Shown: positions 10,668 to 23,958, counted from the first letter of the stretch. The stretch is 64,000 bases of DNA from Anisus vortex (GCA_949126835.1 OX421499.1:26292490-26356489); one strand, 5' to 3'. Notes: a model not told the origin generated them from the letters alone. Numbers and translations are program-made.

Positions 10668-12910
10668 CTATACAGTTAATCATTTTCTTATTAGTAAAAA
10701 CATGCAAACATAGTTTTCCTTTCACTAGTAGATAAAGTAAACAAAATGAAAACAAACAATTGTGCTTAGTTTGAAGAAGTATTATTATTATTACTTCATT
10801 TCTGAATGTTGTTATTTTTATTTGTAACAACTGGATGCATACAAATGTAAGAGCAAATTTTATGAACATCAAATAACACACCATTTGATTTGTTTTGTTT
10901 TCTCAATGTGGTTAAAACAATAAAGTCTAATCTCCTAGAATGAAGATTTCATGATACAAGTTTTAAAATGAAACGTTACTCCCTTATAAAACAGCATTGT
11001 AAAAGTTTCAATATTGCACAAGTACAGAATAAGTTAATATATTTATGTGAATACAACTGGTGGCTAAGTTACTTAAATACTTTAACTTTAATACAGAACA
11101 AATCCACCAGTCCTAATGTAGGAGTTAAACTAAATATAATCTTTATTACATCATTGCTATATATAGCTTGATTTACTTTAAGATTGATTTACTTTGAAAT
11201 CCACATATTCAAAAACAGAAAGTTTGTACAAAATAATATGTACAAATCTTGTCAAAATGGAAACATAAAAATTAATACAGTCATTTCAACATGTATTATA
11301 TTCAACAATGAAACAGGAAATTGTACTTAAAAAACAAGTATCCAATGTTTTATTTCCATCAAAGTTTGTCTCTCAAAAGCTGAATGTACAAATAGAAAGC
11401 AATATGTGCCATTGGGCTAACCAACATAAGTTATTCATGGAAGGAGAACTGTTACAAAATATATAAGGAGTGGAGGGGGGGTAGCAGACCAACATATTAT
11501 GACAATATTTAATGTGGAATTAATGGAATGTTGATTCAACAAGAAAACATCAAACAATCTTTTATTCAGCAATATCATGTGTGAGGGAACTACTTGAGCT
11601 TTATAAACTAGAATTGTTTCTTGTAAGAAGTACATTTAAAAGTAATCCTGTTCTTTTCACAATTTGTCTACATCTTCATTTTGCAACTTTTTATAGTAAT
11701 GAAATACTGAAGTATCCTGTACAACATCAGTTAGATTTCTTGTGATTTCTAAATAGTTTGTACTGGTCATTAGTAATAATTTGGAATCTCATACGTTCAA
11801 ATGCAATATAAAATGTCAATCTAAATAAAAATAGCAAGCTGATATATTTAGTCACCTCACCTACATTGTTATTAAACACAGAAGATTAAGGCTGAATAAA
11901 AAAAATGTTCCCACTAGAGAATGGAAATCAATGGCACATGCAATACATAGAGACTCTGCCTAGCAGGTCCATTGAATAATTGGACTAGAACATTGTCAGA
12001 AATAGTTTATTTATATATGATACATATGTATAAATATATATATATATATATATATATAACTTTGTATAAAGTTACAATAAAATACTGCAAAATGGCCTTT
12101 ACAGGTCGCCCTCAACAATAAAACCACAAACAACTTTTTTTAAAGTTCCACAAACTGGAAAACTTAGACCAAAGGTCACAATACTCGACCAGAAACTGAC
12201 CAAACTTTACATACTAGAGCAATCATAGTTCTTAGTAGATAAAGAACAAAATCAACTGGTAATATTAGACCAAACATACCGTATATGCAAGACTAGATCA
12301 GTTAGCAACACTATATCAAAAAAAGATAATATGCCAGAGTTGGCAAGCGCTTATTATTTTATAGAAGTAGCAGGCCAATCAAAGTGTTTCTAATTCCCAA
12401 TAAAACTTAAAGTTTACAGACGTCCCTTCAAAATAGAACATTATTACAACCTAGGCCCAAAACTCCTGCAGGGCTAGAACCCGGGTCGTTTTGTTGACTG
12501 TCAGGTATACTAACCGCTGGACCAGCCTGCCTAACATAAACCCATGTAAGAATAGTGTAGGCCAATATATTATGACGTATTATGTCAGTTTACGATTTAT
12601 AATATAAATAGTTCTATCTGAACAAAAAATACATCTCTCAACATGTTTACTGTAAAGTCTAAAAATCCTATTTTCTTAGTTAAGATATAGGCCTACTAAG
12701 GCTATTATTATATATCTTTAGATTTAATATCAAAGCAGTAGGCTGAGTAGGCTTAAATCCAAAAGCTTGGTGACTCTTTACATATGACAATCAAAGCAGA
12801 GACATGATCCAAGAGCCCCTTTAAGTTCAGCCGCCATTCAAAACAGCCATTGAGCAATTATAGAAAAAAATGAAAGTAAAACCAACACAGCCATAGTAAC
12901 AACAACAATA
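10668..12910 (-). other. Presumed 3' UTR of gene B and intergenic DNA
   Basis: No coding exon is seen on either strand. Genes A and B point towards each other, so this AT-rich stretch should contain the 3' end of gene B. Several TTTATT words (AATAAA on the minus strand) occur and none can be singled out. A TA microsatellite lies at about 12034-12058, and a truncated SINE follows at 12450-12535. Confidence 0.35.
12450..12535 (-). mobile_element. Truncated SINE, family B
   Basis: CCCAAAACTCCTGCAGGG, then AGAACCCGGGTCGTTTTG, then GTTGACTGTCAGG and TAACCGCTGG match the tRNA-like head of the element at 38936-39187, with about 25 bases missing after the AGGG. On the minus strand the pieces form an A-box-like CCAGCGGTTAG and a GGGTTCTAGCCC B box. 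Confidence 0.7.
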
Positions 12911-13085
12911 CTATTTCCATGGTGACCATATTGTATCAGACTTCCGGATCTTGTCTCTTGGTGGGGCTTCTACTACGGCTGCAGGTTGGACTTGAACTTC
13001 TGCGACTACCTGAACCACATCCTCGACTTCCTCGACGTCCACTTCTATATCTTCTTCCTCGTCTTCCACAATTTTCGGAGGCTCT
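12911..13085 (-). CDS. Gene B, terminal coding exon (acidic C-terminus)
   Basis: On the minus strand an acceptor (TTTTGTGTTTTCCAG, ending 13086) opens a frame that starts EPPKIVEDEEEDIEVDVEEV, passes through an alanine/valine-rich middle and ends SDTIWSPWK at a TAG. It needs two bases from the previous exon, which is the phase supplied by the donor of 55828-56039 (two bases AA, completing lysine). The tail is strongly acidic and then basic. I do not recognise the protein. A second frame of the same exon is also open and arginine/serine-rich, stopping at 12936; phase favours the acidic frame. Confidence 0.5.
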
Positions 13086-16000
13086 CTGGAAAACACAAAA
13101 TCGTGTATAATTAGTCAATATGCGGGTAGATCTTTGTTATTTTTCTAAATTTATTGTGCACAGAGGTTTTCTAAGTAAGTCTAAACGATGCAGAGACATA
13201 GATCTAATATTCATCTTTTTATTTTTTATGGAGGGAAAAAATGATAGAATGAGCGATTTGGCCAAAATAATATTTTTTACTTTTTCGTTTACGAAGTTCA
13301 TAAACATATATTATGCTTATTTGTGCATGTAGATATTCAGGTTTATTTGAGGTTTATAACTACAAGCGTTAAATTATAGCCTAACATCGTTTTCACCGGC
13401 AAGAGAAAGGTGTGAAAAGAAAATCAAGTTTTGATCAAATTAAATTCAAATAGAACGCAGAAACGAGCGAAAGTAATAATTAAGAAGAGTAACATGACCT
13501 TGAGTTCTAACAGGCTATTCTGGAAAATTGTAGGGCCTACATGGGATTGCCCCTTGACAAAGACTTCTTACCAGATCATTAACGTATGGAGGGACTGACA
13601 GAGGTTTACAAATACGCATAGGTTTTAGCCATTAGCCTAACCATATTCACCCTCTCTCTATTTCTCTCTTCCCCTCTCTTTCTCTCTCTCTCTATATATA
13701 TTCCTACGCTCTTCGTCTCTCTCTCTCTCTCTCTTCTTCTCACTCAGTGACCTTCTCAAGTTCTCCTTTAATATTACCGCTGGTATTATATCATATATAT
13801 CATTTTTTAATGTTTTTGTTGTTTTTACTTGTTCCAGTGTAGAAATAAATTAAATTAGGTATAAACATATAGGCCCTATAATTACCCTACACAAACACAC
13901 AAACATGGGCCTATATTTCTCAACAGATAGCATCCTTTACAATAGAATAGTAGACTGATAGCTTTTGGCGTATTATTAATTCCCATACAAACAAACCTAT
14001 TGAACAAAATGGGAAATATATTCTCAACAGAACAAGCACTCAAAAGTTTAGTTATTATAGTAGGCTAGACCCAGACATTCAGAAAAATAATGATTGTCTA
14101 TCAATTCAGACAGCATTGGAACAGTGGGCAGATGTATTGATATAGCCTAAGCTTAGTTCTATTTATAATATTAATAGGCCTATTGTTATCTAAGTCTTAA
14201 ACATGTAGCCTATACTTTTTTTTAGATTATTCTTAAGCGTATACGCTTATATCAGTATTTTAAAATTAGACTAGTCTATAGTGTAATATTTTTTGTCAAT
14301 GAATGACATTCTATTCTGTAGTAGTTCATAGAGTACTCTAACAGAATCCGTTCATAATTCCATGTGTTAAAAGTGAATGAATGAAACGGCTTTTAAAAAG
14401 CCGTAGGAGTAGCGTTAAAAAAATAAAACCTTGCAGAATGTACGGGAATTCCCAAATCTATTGCGCAGAAAATTGTGTAGGCATCTTTGTCCTGGAAATG
14501 CACTTGCTCCACCTTACAATAATGATTCAACTATGCTAGAATCAAATGTGACAATATATAGATCTAGATCTATGTATATTAAACTAAGCTGAAAAACAAA
14601 GTCGAAAATATGCCACAGCATCATTACGTAATTACCACACTAAGAGGCAAAGGTGTAAAATTAGGTCACTTTCTATAAATAGAATTTGTACGTGAAATGT
14701 AACTCGGTCATGTAAAGCATTCCTGGAGGTAGCGAATATAGGTCACGGGCTTGTCCTAAGATTGACTCATTGAAACTACACTACGTATCTACACAAAGTA
14801 CCAACTTTTTTTTTCTACCCCCCCCCCCCCCTCCCATCGCACGCTCCCGTGGCCCAGCACTTTGTTTAGTTCCAATGTATTGTAATCATCTAGGAGTAGT
14901 GAGTAATTTCTCTCTACGCACTTCCACACAGTGACTAGCGAACATAGTAACCATTTGACCTTTCCCACCTACCTATACTATTTACACTAATTGCGCCGTT
15001 GCTCAATAACTCACACACCCCATTCAACACAAATCTTTCATTTATATGATTTGACTAAACACAAGACACAAACAAAAGTATCTCCTTTGTTTTATAAAAA
15101 TACTTTCGGTATACACGTAGGCCTAAGGGAGGAAAACTATTAAAATTGTATCTGTTTGACTATTCCACTGACCTTCTGTGACGCGTACTTCGTTCTAACG
15201 CCCAGAAATGAATGCGAGGTGCCATCACAATTTTACGACAGGCAAAAAAAAAGATGGCATATAACTCAGTTGAACTAGGAAGTAAACCAGCATAGTTTAA
15301 CTATCAGGTAACCCAGTCATTACAAATCCAATAGAGATGTTATTGTTATATGACGAAAACAAAGGGGACAGCACTGATAGAGTAACTAGGAAATAAACTT
15401 TCAGATGGCAGCATGGTCCCCAATATATCAACCGGCCAGGCTATGACAATCATCTTGGAATGACCTCGCCAGGATAATTGTTTACCCCCCCCCCCTCCCC
15501 AGTCCTGGTCACCTTGGTTCAGCGGGTCATAAAATAAAAATGGTTCCTGACCCTGACTGGACAGCGGGGCGTTACCGGAGCTCCAAGGGATGAATTGAAG
15601 AGGAAAGAAAGAGTGGGCGAGGACAAGGGGCTGGCTTTGAGTTAATTATAATGTCGGTGGTGGTGTTGGTGTGAGATAGGGGGGGGGAAGGGGGAGTTAA
15701 TGGATTGGTTGTTAGGATTAACTGAAATATGCTAGACAAGCAAATGATCGCTTGACAAAGTGCGTTATGCCTTCAATACATTGGCAAAACCTTCGTGTTG
15801 TTTTTGGACAGTGATATTTTACAATATTGTATTCACTTGTGGGGAGGGGTTGCAAAAACCCACAGCTTTACTAAGCCTATATACTATATATATATATATA
15901 TAATACATATCCCTCCTTCCCGGCCCATGCAAGCGCCTAATACTAATACTGTATCAGTTGATAAATTCAACGGTAGTAGATACTATCTATCAAGAGTTAT

Positions 16001-16329
16001 AGAAGCCTAACGTGGTTAGAAATATGTGGCGATGTTTCAATAACGTGAAGAGTACAACATATCATAATTAAACACAAACAAAACCTCATCTTTGAATCAG
16101 GTCTCCAGGAAGTTAACACTTCGATAATGTTATTTTTTCTTGATTGAAACATAATGTGGTTAATGCATTTTTTTTTTACTGCAACCACCTCGACTCCTCC
16201 TCCCCCCTGCATGGTTACCTTGCACTGGCAGACGTGCAGTGAAAAAAAATGATCTCTAAAGACTGAATGTCTGCCCATATTCTCTCCCCCTCTCCCCCAC
16301 CCCCTCTAACACAACCTGCCCTCATGTTT

Positions 16330-16480
16330 GACCACTAATCATTAATCCCTGTCCGCAGACAAAATAGCCAGACCTGGCTTTTTTATCCGCTTAACACAAA
16401 CAAGGAGTTACCAGAAGAAAATCGACCCTTATAGCCAGAAGGGGATAAACACTCTGGGGGAAGCCCTTTTGAGCAGAATG
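16330..16480. promoter_or_regulatory. Candidate conserved non-coding element
   Basis: This compact block with mixed composition differs from its flanks (AATCATTAATCCCTGTCCGC, TTTTTTATCCGCTTAACAC, TAGCCAGAAGGGGATAAACA). It contains TAATCC and GATAA-type sites for homeodomain and GATA factors. No frame spans it. The call is only on texture and would need cross-species alignment. Confidence 0.2.
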
Positions 16481-17832
16481 TGCAGTGGACATGCCCCGTG
16501 CCCGCATGCTGCTCGTCCCCCTCAACTCAAAACAACACTGGACAATGCATCAAAATCTCGCCTGGGGGCCACATCATTGTACCAGCGCCCCGACCCCCAC
16601 CCTACCACCACCACCCTCTTTACACTTACACTACAATAGCCGTTGCGCATATTACAAGGCAAGCCTTGTGTTGAATGACTAAGTAAATATGTTTTCTTAA
16701 TTATTAAAACGAATACGTCGACTGCTAGCCATAACAAGTTAACAACTTGCATTTTTTTGTAGGAGTGTATTTAATATACAAGCTATATTTCAGTATTTTA
16801 AATAGATTGTGTGTGTATGTGTGTGTTTTAGTGTATGTATGTTTGTGTGTCCGTGTGTTTGTGAGATAGAGGTATCTCAATTGACTTAACCAAAAAACAA
16901 CAATACTCCAATAAATTATTCATTTTTTTTACAATTTCATGTTTTATGTATTAAACTTTAGAAGCCGATTTTAGTGAACTGTCAGTTTATAATCTTTGCT
17001 TGAATAAGTTATAAACTGTGTGTTGTTGTTTACAACTTTATTCTAAAAACGTATTGAACAAAGAACATAAGAGTATTTCCTCTCTCTACCACAAATATTT
17101 CCCTTCATTAGAAAAAAACTGACAAACGCGGGAAAAGCTTCAAAAGGATGGTTTGCTGTCTGAAAGAAGGTTTACAAAACGTGAGGAAGGGAGGAATTTT
17201 TTTTTTTTGGGTTGGGAGGGGGGGGGGAATGATAATGTGTAACTCGGTACACTTTTACAATATTGTTGTTGTTTAAAAAATACTTCATAATATAATATGT
17301 CTATGTAAATATTTTTAACTTGATAATATATGCATGTCTATATAGTTGTAACGTGATATTATAGCCTACATATGTCTATATATTAAAATTTGTCACTTGA
17401 TAATATACATCTATCTTTTTTTAACTTGATAAATATAATTTGTATCTGTATGTACTTTAATATTATATGTTTCTTTTTGTTTTAGATGAAACCAACTTAA
17501 CTGTAGGCTACACTATAAATAATGTTAATTTAACAAACTCCTATAGTATTTTACCGTTAAAAGTTTTTTTTTATTCTAGATGAAACTAACTGTACACTAT
17601 AAATAATGGTATTTCAGCAAACACCAGTAACATTTTACAGTAAATTATGTTTCTTTTTGTTCTAGTTGTAACAACAGACGAAACACGTTGACTCCAGACT
17701 CCAGAGCTCATTAACATGCTGGAGCTCAAACCCAGCACGTGTACGGACTTTCCCTAATGGTCTATCACACGACCACTTCTAGCCTCATTTTTTAACCATT
17801 TTCCCGTTCCGTCATGGCGTGGTGCCGAGTTC

Positions 17833-17910
17833 ATGGACTTGTCGCCGCCAAGCCCCGTGATAGTGTCCGTGGGTGCACGATGTTGTCAGGATGTTAAGTC
17901 CACGAGCACG
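17833..17910 (+). CDS. Possible 5' coding exon (weak)
   Basis: An ATG at 17833 opens 26 codons (starting MDLSPPSPVIVSVG) that end exactly at a good donor, CACG/GTGAGT (17911). The surroundings are CpG-richer than average, which would suit a first exon. It would be on the strand opposite gene B, and I find no downstream exon to join it. A chance frame is quite possible. Confidence 0.15.
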
Positions 17911-18740
17911 GTGAGTCCCCTGTTGTACATTCTCGTCATGAACTCAACAGCACACGCTCTCGGTAACCCCCCTCCACAGCACGACTGCCACTGAGCAGTG
18001 GCCTGGCCACTTATCAGGGGCGGAGCTGTATGTTGGGCCTGACTTCCTCTGGGCCGAAGTCAAGGGGGGGGGGGGGAGAGTCAAGTCAGAAATATTGCTC
18101 GTTGGCGGCAGCTAAAGGGGTTATTGTGTCAAAATTAATGTCATTTCTGCCATTATGTCATTTGTCAAAAGATTCACGTGCTGTTTGATATGGTAGACTA
18201 TCCACTGTTCATACACATCTGTATACACACGGTCGGACACTTGGTGTGTGGAATTTGTTTGCAGGCTTTCAAGATTTGCAATAATTATTTCGTATGTTGA
18301 ATTCAATGATACACAGATCTATTTATTAGGAAGAATTAGTGAGGCATTAAAAAGAGTTGTTTCATTTAGAGAAGCTCGAAGAAAATGTAAATGAATGTGA
18401 AGTTTAATGATTGTGTACATGGAAATAAAATGGAAATCAACAAACTAACACTCTATAAATGTAGATAACCACAACGTCGAATTAACAAACTTGTATTCAC
18501 TCAACTATTGTTGTACAATTATTCAGGCGAATACGTTTTATCGTCACTTTTAAAATGAACTTGAAAACACATTATTTTAATATTTAGGCCTACATTCGTT
18601 TTTTTTAACTTGTATATTAATATTAGTATTAGTTTTGTCCCTTGTTTGTTAGGTTTTAAATTATTAATTAGCTTTAGGCCCTATATTTTTTTCAGCTTAG
18701 AGAATTAAATTCGTGTTCTTGCTTGTTTGTTGCTCAATGT

Positions 18741-18785
18741 TTAATGCGCTCTGAGCTTACATTATGTTTGTTGGCAGCGCTAGAT
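18741..18785 (-). repeat. Dispersed repeat fragment, SINE-like core (copy 2)
   Basis: The reverse complement of the core at 7091-7135: GCGCTGCCAACAAACATAAT followed by GTAAGCTCAGAGCGCATT. The flanks also resemble each other (AATAATAATAATT and a TATAG word). This copy retains GCGCT where copy 1 has GCCCT. Confidence 0.6.
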
Positions 18786-21700
18786 CTATACAAATAGAAT
18801 TATTATTATTCGTTATACCTATGATGCAAAATATCGCCCATGTCCATAATCAAGAATATCTTACAGTTGAAGAACACTACTATGGTTACTAAAAAAATGT
18901 ACAAACCATAGCGCTAAAACTTTTGTACAAACTTTCTCTGCCTGTTAAGTCAAGGGTTAGAGGGCGATCAAGGTCAAGGGGATTCTGAATGTCCTCACGG
19001 CAAGCAGAAACAAATTAGGATTGGGGCAAGAGGTTATGACGTGATGGCGGCTTGTCACCACGCCCAAGTCGTTACCGTTAATACCCAACATCAAATACAC
19101 GTGTCCGACACTGGCATGGCCGGCTACGATTAGTGGCACAAGTGACATGAGGACACCGTCCAGACGGCTTAGGGTCATTAGTAAAAGTATTTTATAAAAA
19201 TCTGTCTCGCCGGTTATTTTTGTTATTCTGGTCATAGGTTAGGTCACACTTCAACCACATGTTCATGCCTACTTTCTCAGACATTCAAAATGACACCAAC
19301 AACGCCCCCCTTGCCGTAGTTGAAGTGCAACATATCCAAAAATATTATCTAGAAAAAAACCTACACACTTTTAATCCTTCTAAATCGTGCCTTTAAGATA
19401 ATGTAGCCTATTTGTCAACGGCGGTATATAAACATTGACATTAAGTGTAAGTCTATAATATTTTCTTATCCGCAAACTTTTGCTTTTTTTTTTTTTAAAT
19501 TGCTTCTTGAACTGAACATCTTGTTTTTAGTCACTCCATTTCTTCTGTTTGTCTCAATTCAGTTAGAACTAGACTATATTGTAATAGTATTATATGTGCC
19601 TAACTATAATATTTGTATGAAAGCTTTTTGTACACACTACTTGAATACTTAGTATTAAATTAATGGATACATCTATATTTATTGAGTAAATATGTACTTT
19701 ATTTTTAAAACAGAACCTGCTCGATTTATTGCTACACTAATATAGCCACACACTGCAAGTGTTCTTTGTTTCAATATTTATATCGCAAAAATAATTTGTA
19801 CAGATAGAAGGAGAGTCTGTAAATTATATAGTATTTATTTGAAAAATAATTATTACCATTGAAGAGATTGAAAAAGACGCCCATATGAAAGAGAGGTTGT
19901 CCATGAATGTTGCAATAATGACGTGTTTACCAGTAGTTCAATGAACAAGAGATCAAGAAAAGGACCGCGGTAATGACTAGTTGAAGTGCAATAAATGTCT
20001 GCTAGATGTGTGAGGTATCAGATGGTAGAGTTATGATTGTGACTTCACAAAAACGAATGGTGCTCATGTTTGACTGAAGGGGCCGGTGTTCATGGGTGTG
20101 GGTCCGTGGCTATTGTCTGTGATAACTTTAACGTCTGGTGTACGGGGTTGAGAGTGTTCAACTCATAATCTGTCAGAAAGTGGAAGGAGGAAGGGCAAAA
20201 AACGAAAGTGGGTTGAGGTGGACCTATGCAGCTCTGCACACATGCGGGTAGAGAGAAACTGAACATGACACCATCTCATGCTTTCCTCCAAACTACCAGC
20301 GATCTAATCTCTTATGTATACAACGTAGAGTTCTTGAAGTGTACTCCTAATTTTGATATTGACATCTATGAATTTAATAAAGGGCATAAACATTATCTTC
20401 CTCTCCATTGCGACGTAGATAAATAGAGTTTCTGACTTGTCAGGGAGCTCATGCTATATTATGACTTGATGTGGTTTAAAAAATATTTTATCGGTATAAA
20501 CTTAATTTACCAAACGATTGCAGTTGTATACAGTTTTTTTTTTTCCAACTACATAAAATATATTCACTCTTACACATTATAGCAGCAATAATATTATTTC
20601 CCACAAAAGACACATCGTTTTTGTTCTCATATTAAAACGTATATTAAAATAATAATTGTCCTAAGAATACCAGATACAAGCTTAATTGTTCAGTCAAAGT
20701 AGTTTTTAGTCATTAACTAGTATGATATTGAGGGAAAGGGGGGGGGGGGGCATGCATTGAAGAAAAGTAAAAACAAAATTGGTTCCCACTGAGTTCATTT
20801 TACTATACAACAAACAAACATTTTTTTTTTTTGTAAAAGCCTCTGCCACGCCAAGAAACGGTCTTGCCTGACTGAGTACTACTGCAGCAAGCACCACGTG
20901 ATGTGACATTAAGGTCACGTGCCTGGGTGGTACGCGCTGTTGATCTGCCCCCAAGGCCCGGACTGTTTCATTATTAGTTTTTTGTATTCCTATTAATTTT
21001 TTTTTTTTTACTCTCTTCAGTTGTACACTTCCTCAGCGTATCGTCTGCCCAGTAACAAAAAATAATAATATAATAAATAATTGAAAAGGGAAAATGTCTT
21101 CGAGAAAAAAAAAGCCCACAGGAGTTGTGTGGCAGAGATGGTGGGATGCGGTTATGAAGTAACAAATAATTTTAAAAAGATCAAGTATTTGAGAATATAA
21201 ACAAAAAGAGGGGAAATGCAAGAATATAGAAAAGGTCTTTCACTTGAATTCTGCCACAGTAGGCTATTATTCTATTTTTAAAACAGACACCCTCCTTAAC
21301 CCCCGCCCCCCCCCCCCACCCCCCACTTGATGACATTGAAACGGTTAGACTTAAAGTCAGTACACGTGCAACTGCGTATTTAGTGCAAGAGGGGCGGGAG
21401 GCGTGGGGGGACCAGTTAGATCCTAAAAAGTTTGAAGCGGGGGGGGGGGGGGAGTCGTATAGAATTTTTGTAAGGGAACCAAAAAAAAGGAAAGTGATTG
21501 ATTACTTTATAGGGGTGATGGGTGAGGGGAGGGTGGCGGGAGAGCTCTTTACGTCATCAAGTGTTGGTAGTTGCCCTTGTGTCGTCGTGTCCTGTGTGAG
21601 CACTATGCCTGCCGTCTTCAAGTCTACATTAAACAGTTCGCTTGAAGATGGGAAAATAGAGAGAAAGGAAGTGAATGAAGTAGGTGGCGCGCACCGTGGG

Positions 21701-22179
21701 CCGCAAATCTCTTTTAGTTTTCTTTAGTTTTCGACAAAAAAAAAAGTTGACAAAATGGATGCGGTGGTTGTGGGGGGGTGGGGGTGGGAGTGGGGTAGTA
21801 TGGTACTCCTTATAGTACTATTGAGCATGCATTCTCTCCCCCCATCCCCCCGACTCTCACTCCTTGCCCCCTCTTCATATATCCACCTCACTCTCTCCAG
21901 ACATTATAACTAGTCAATCATACTTCAACCTTTAATCATCGACTATAGTGGTAACATTGAATAGGAAAGAGAAAGAAGAGAGGGAGAAGAAGAAAGAAAA
22001 AAAAGCAAAGACTAAATTGTTCAGACTCGGTGGAGCGAATCGATGACCTAGAGTAAGGAACAACGTATAACTCACTTTCTTTTTTGGTGAAATCTTGGGG
22101 TGCGGGTGGTTCTTCTTAAAGTTTTATTCAGAAAGAATATTGCCTTCTCTTGCACATTGAGTAACCTTATAACGTATGC

Positions 22180-22260
22180 TTAACCCTTCCCGTACCGACC
22201 TACTTCTATCTATGATGCCTTCAGTTCCGCTATAAACGCGCCCGGGACTGTAAGGGTTAA
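22180..22260 (-). mobile_element. TTAA-flanked 73-bp piggyBac-like MITE, copy 1
   Basis: A 73-bp body (22184-22256) lies between TTAA at 22180-22183 and TTAA at 22257-22260. Its ends are CCCTTCCCGTACC and ACTGTAAGGG, an imperfect inverted repeat starting CCCTT. The inner part is the reverse complement of the copies at 35897 and 50756. TTAA target sites with CCC...GGG ends are the signature of the piggyBac superfamily. It has no coding capacity, so it would depend on a transposase encoded elsewhere. Confidence 0.8.
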
Positions 22261-22861
22261 GATATATACTCATAAGTCTAGAGATTCTGTAGATACAAAG
22301 AAAGGACTTTGACCCACCCACAAGCCGTATTTGAGGCCCTGTGTTCCACAAGGAACCAAAGGAACTAAGCAAGCACATAGGCCTACATTTTTTTTTTGGG
22401 GGGGGGGGAGAGAGAAAAAGGGATGAGGGGAGATTTTTTTCTGATTATTATTGTAAACAAAAGTTAAATTATGTTTTATATATAGTGTGGATATAAATGA
22501 ACAACGTTCAAAGGAAGTTGAAACATGGAGGAAAAAGCAGAAAAGTCCGAAGCAACATGGCCGCCTCCAGATGTTTCTACTTCCAAAAACTGGCCAATGT
22601 CCATTAAGGAAAACTATTTTGATTACCCTCGGGGTAATCTATTCTGGTCACCGGTTGAAACATTCAAAAGCGGGACCTCAATTCCCTGTGTATTATGGAC
22701 AGCCGCGTAGTTTATATTAAGTAGCCATTGACTGACCGGTCCTTTCGGAAGGACCAAACATCCAGCCGAACGGTTGTAAATACGCTCAGGGGGTAGCGCG
22801 TTGATCTTTACTCTCAAGGTCGGCGAGAACTTGGTTGGGATCAAACTTTGATAGAATTCTC

Positions 22862-22864
<3 letters not shown>

Positions 22865-22901
<37 letters not shown>
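22865..22901. repeat. GA dinucleotide microsatellite
   Basis: An uninterrupted run of about 18 GA units on the plus strand. Confidence 0.95.
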
Positions 22902-22905
<4 letters not shown>

Positions 22906-23760
22906 CAGGGAAGGAGGAGTTAGATTTTAATTAATCACGGTGAAAATCTGGCCTGGCACGATAAACAACTCTTTTTTTGTTGTTTTGTTTTTCATTTGTA
23001 CATATTTAATTTATATTTTTATTCATTATTCATTTCTTTTTTCACGTAAGAATTTTTTGATTTTTGGTCTGAAGGCCATACTTTTTTTTTGGGGGGGGGG
23101 GGGTGGAGGGGCCGGGGGGGGGGGGGGAGTCTTTTTAGATTAGATCTCCTTTTAACAAAATCTATGCTTTCAGTGTTGGAACAAAAACACTATTTTCTCG
23201 CACTATGTTCAAGTTGTAAACTAAATTATAAAAAAGGATTTCTATTAAAAATTCCAAGCTTTTTTGTAAATATTTCCCTGGCAAACGTTAGCATTTTTTT
23301 CTTCCTGTGTGCTGTTTTTGTTTTTCTTACAACATCGGTGTACACCCAACATTGTCGAGTCTTAAATAGGCAAAGTAGATGCAAATTCATTTCCGCTATA
23401 TTTCCGTAAACAATCGTATTTTCGGCATATTTCTAGTAATTTACTCTATACGTGTTATTATAACTTTTTACATGCTTCAAGTGCATTGTGGAACTTTCGG
23501 TTTCATTTTGTATTGCTTACAGAGGTAACCTTTGATTGAAAGCAGAGATTTACGCCTTGTTGCTGCCTTAACATTCACGGATGTTGATAAATTCATTGCA
23601 CTTTCAACTGCAAGTTCAGGCCGAATACAAATAAACAAAGGCTATAAGTATTATTGTGAGGATTATGTCTTAAATATTAAAAGTGAAATTATAGCAGAAG
23701 GCAGCCATTTTTTTTTTTAAATTAAATTTAGCGAATAGGATCGGAAGTGAAGTTGCATCC

Positions 23761-23840
23761 AAAACTTATGCATGCATAGGGCCTAAGATTTAAGACTGGT
23801 CAATTGACAAGTCTTAACGTGTATGCATGCATAAAAGTTC
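23761..23840. repeat. Imperfect palindrome (inverted repeat) centred near 23803
   Basis: The arms meet at GTCAATTGAC. Moving outward, TTAAGACTGG pairs with AAGTCTTAA, and the outer arms carry TTATGCATGCATA on the left and TATGCATGCATAA on the right. Only a short patch between the two paired blocks fails to match. It could fold as a long hairpin or cruciform. It ends about 115 bases before the retrotransposon insertion point. Confidence 0.85.
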
Positions 23841-23958
23841 ACAAGAAACAACATTTCCGGTCGAATTCGATCACATTATAAAAAAAAACATGTCTGCCAT
23901 GTGTGCTATGTTACTGGTTGGTGGCTACGAAAATATGTAGAGAATTAAGTTTTATTTC

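Larger units (their letters stand above)
13086..23954 (-). other. Putative gene B intron, distal part
   Basis: No exon is clearly supported. The stretch has pyrimidine-rich microsatellite at 13655-13745, a TA run near 15886-15903, and runs of nine or more G or C from 14818 onward. GC-richer islands lie at 16330-16480 and 17690-17960. It also contains one TTAA-flanked MITE (22180-22260), the repeat fragment 18741-18785 and the palindrome 23761-23840. Confidence 0.35.

Noticed and set aside
11435..11635. 66-aa minus-strand frame in presumed gene B 3' UTR
   Set aside because: AT-rich, with no splice signals or motifs.
18957..19235. 92-aa minus-strand frame
   Set aside because: Composition is partly protein-like, but there is no convincing acceptor, donor or motif, and it fits no neighbouring phase.
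22717..22735. GGTCCTTTCGGAAGGACC hairpin as a terminator
   Set aside because: It is a neat 7-bp stem, but there is no adjacent T run or gene, and bacterial-type terminators are not expected here.
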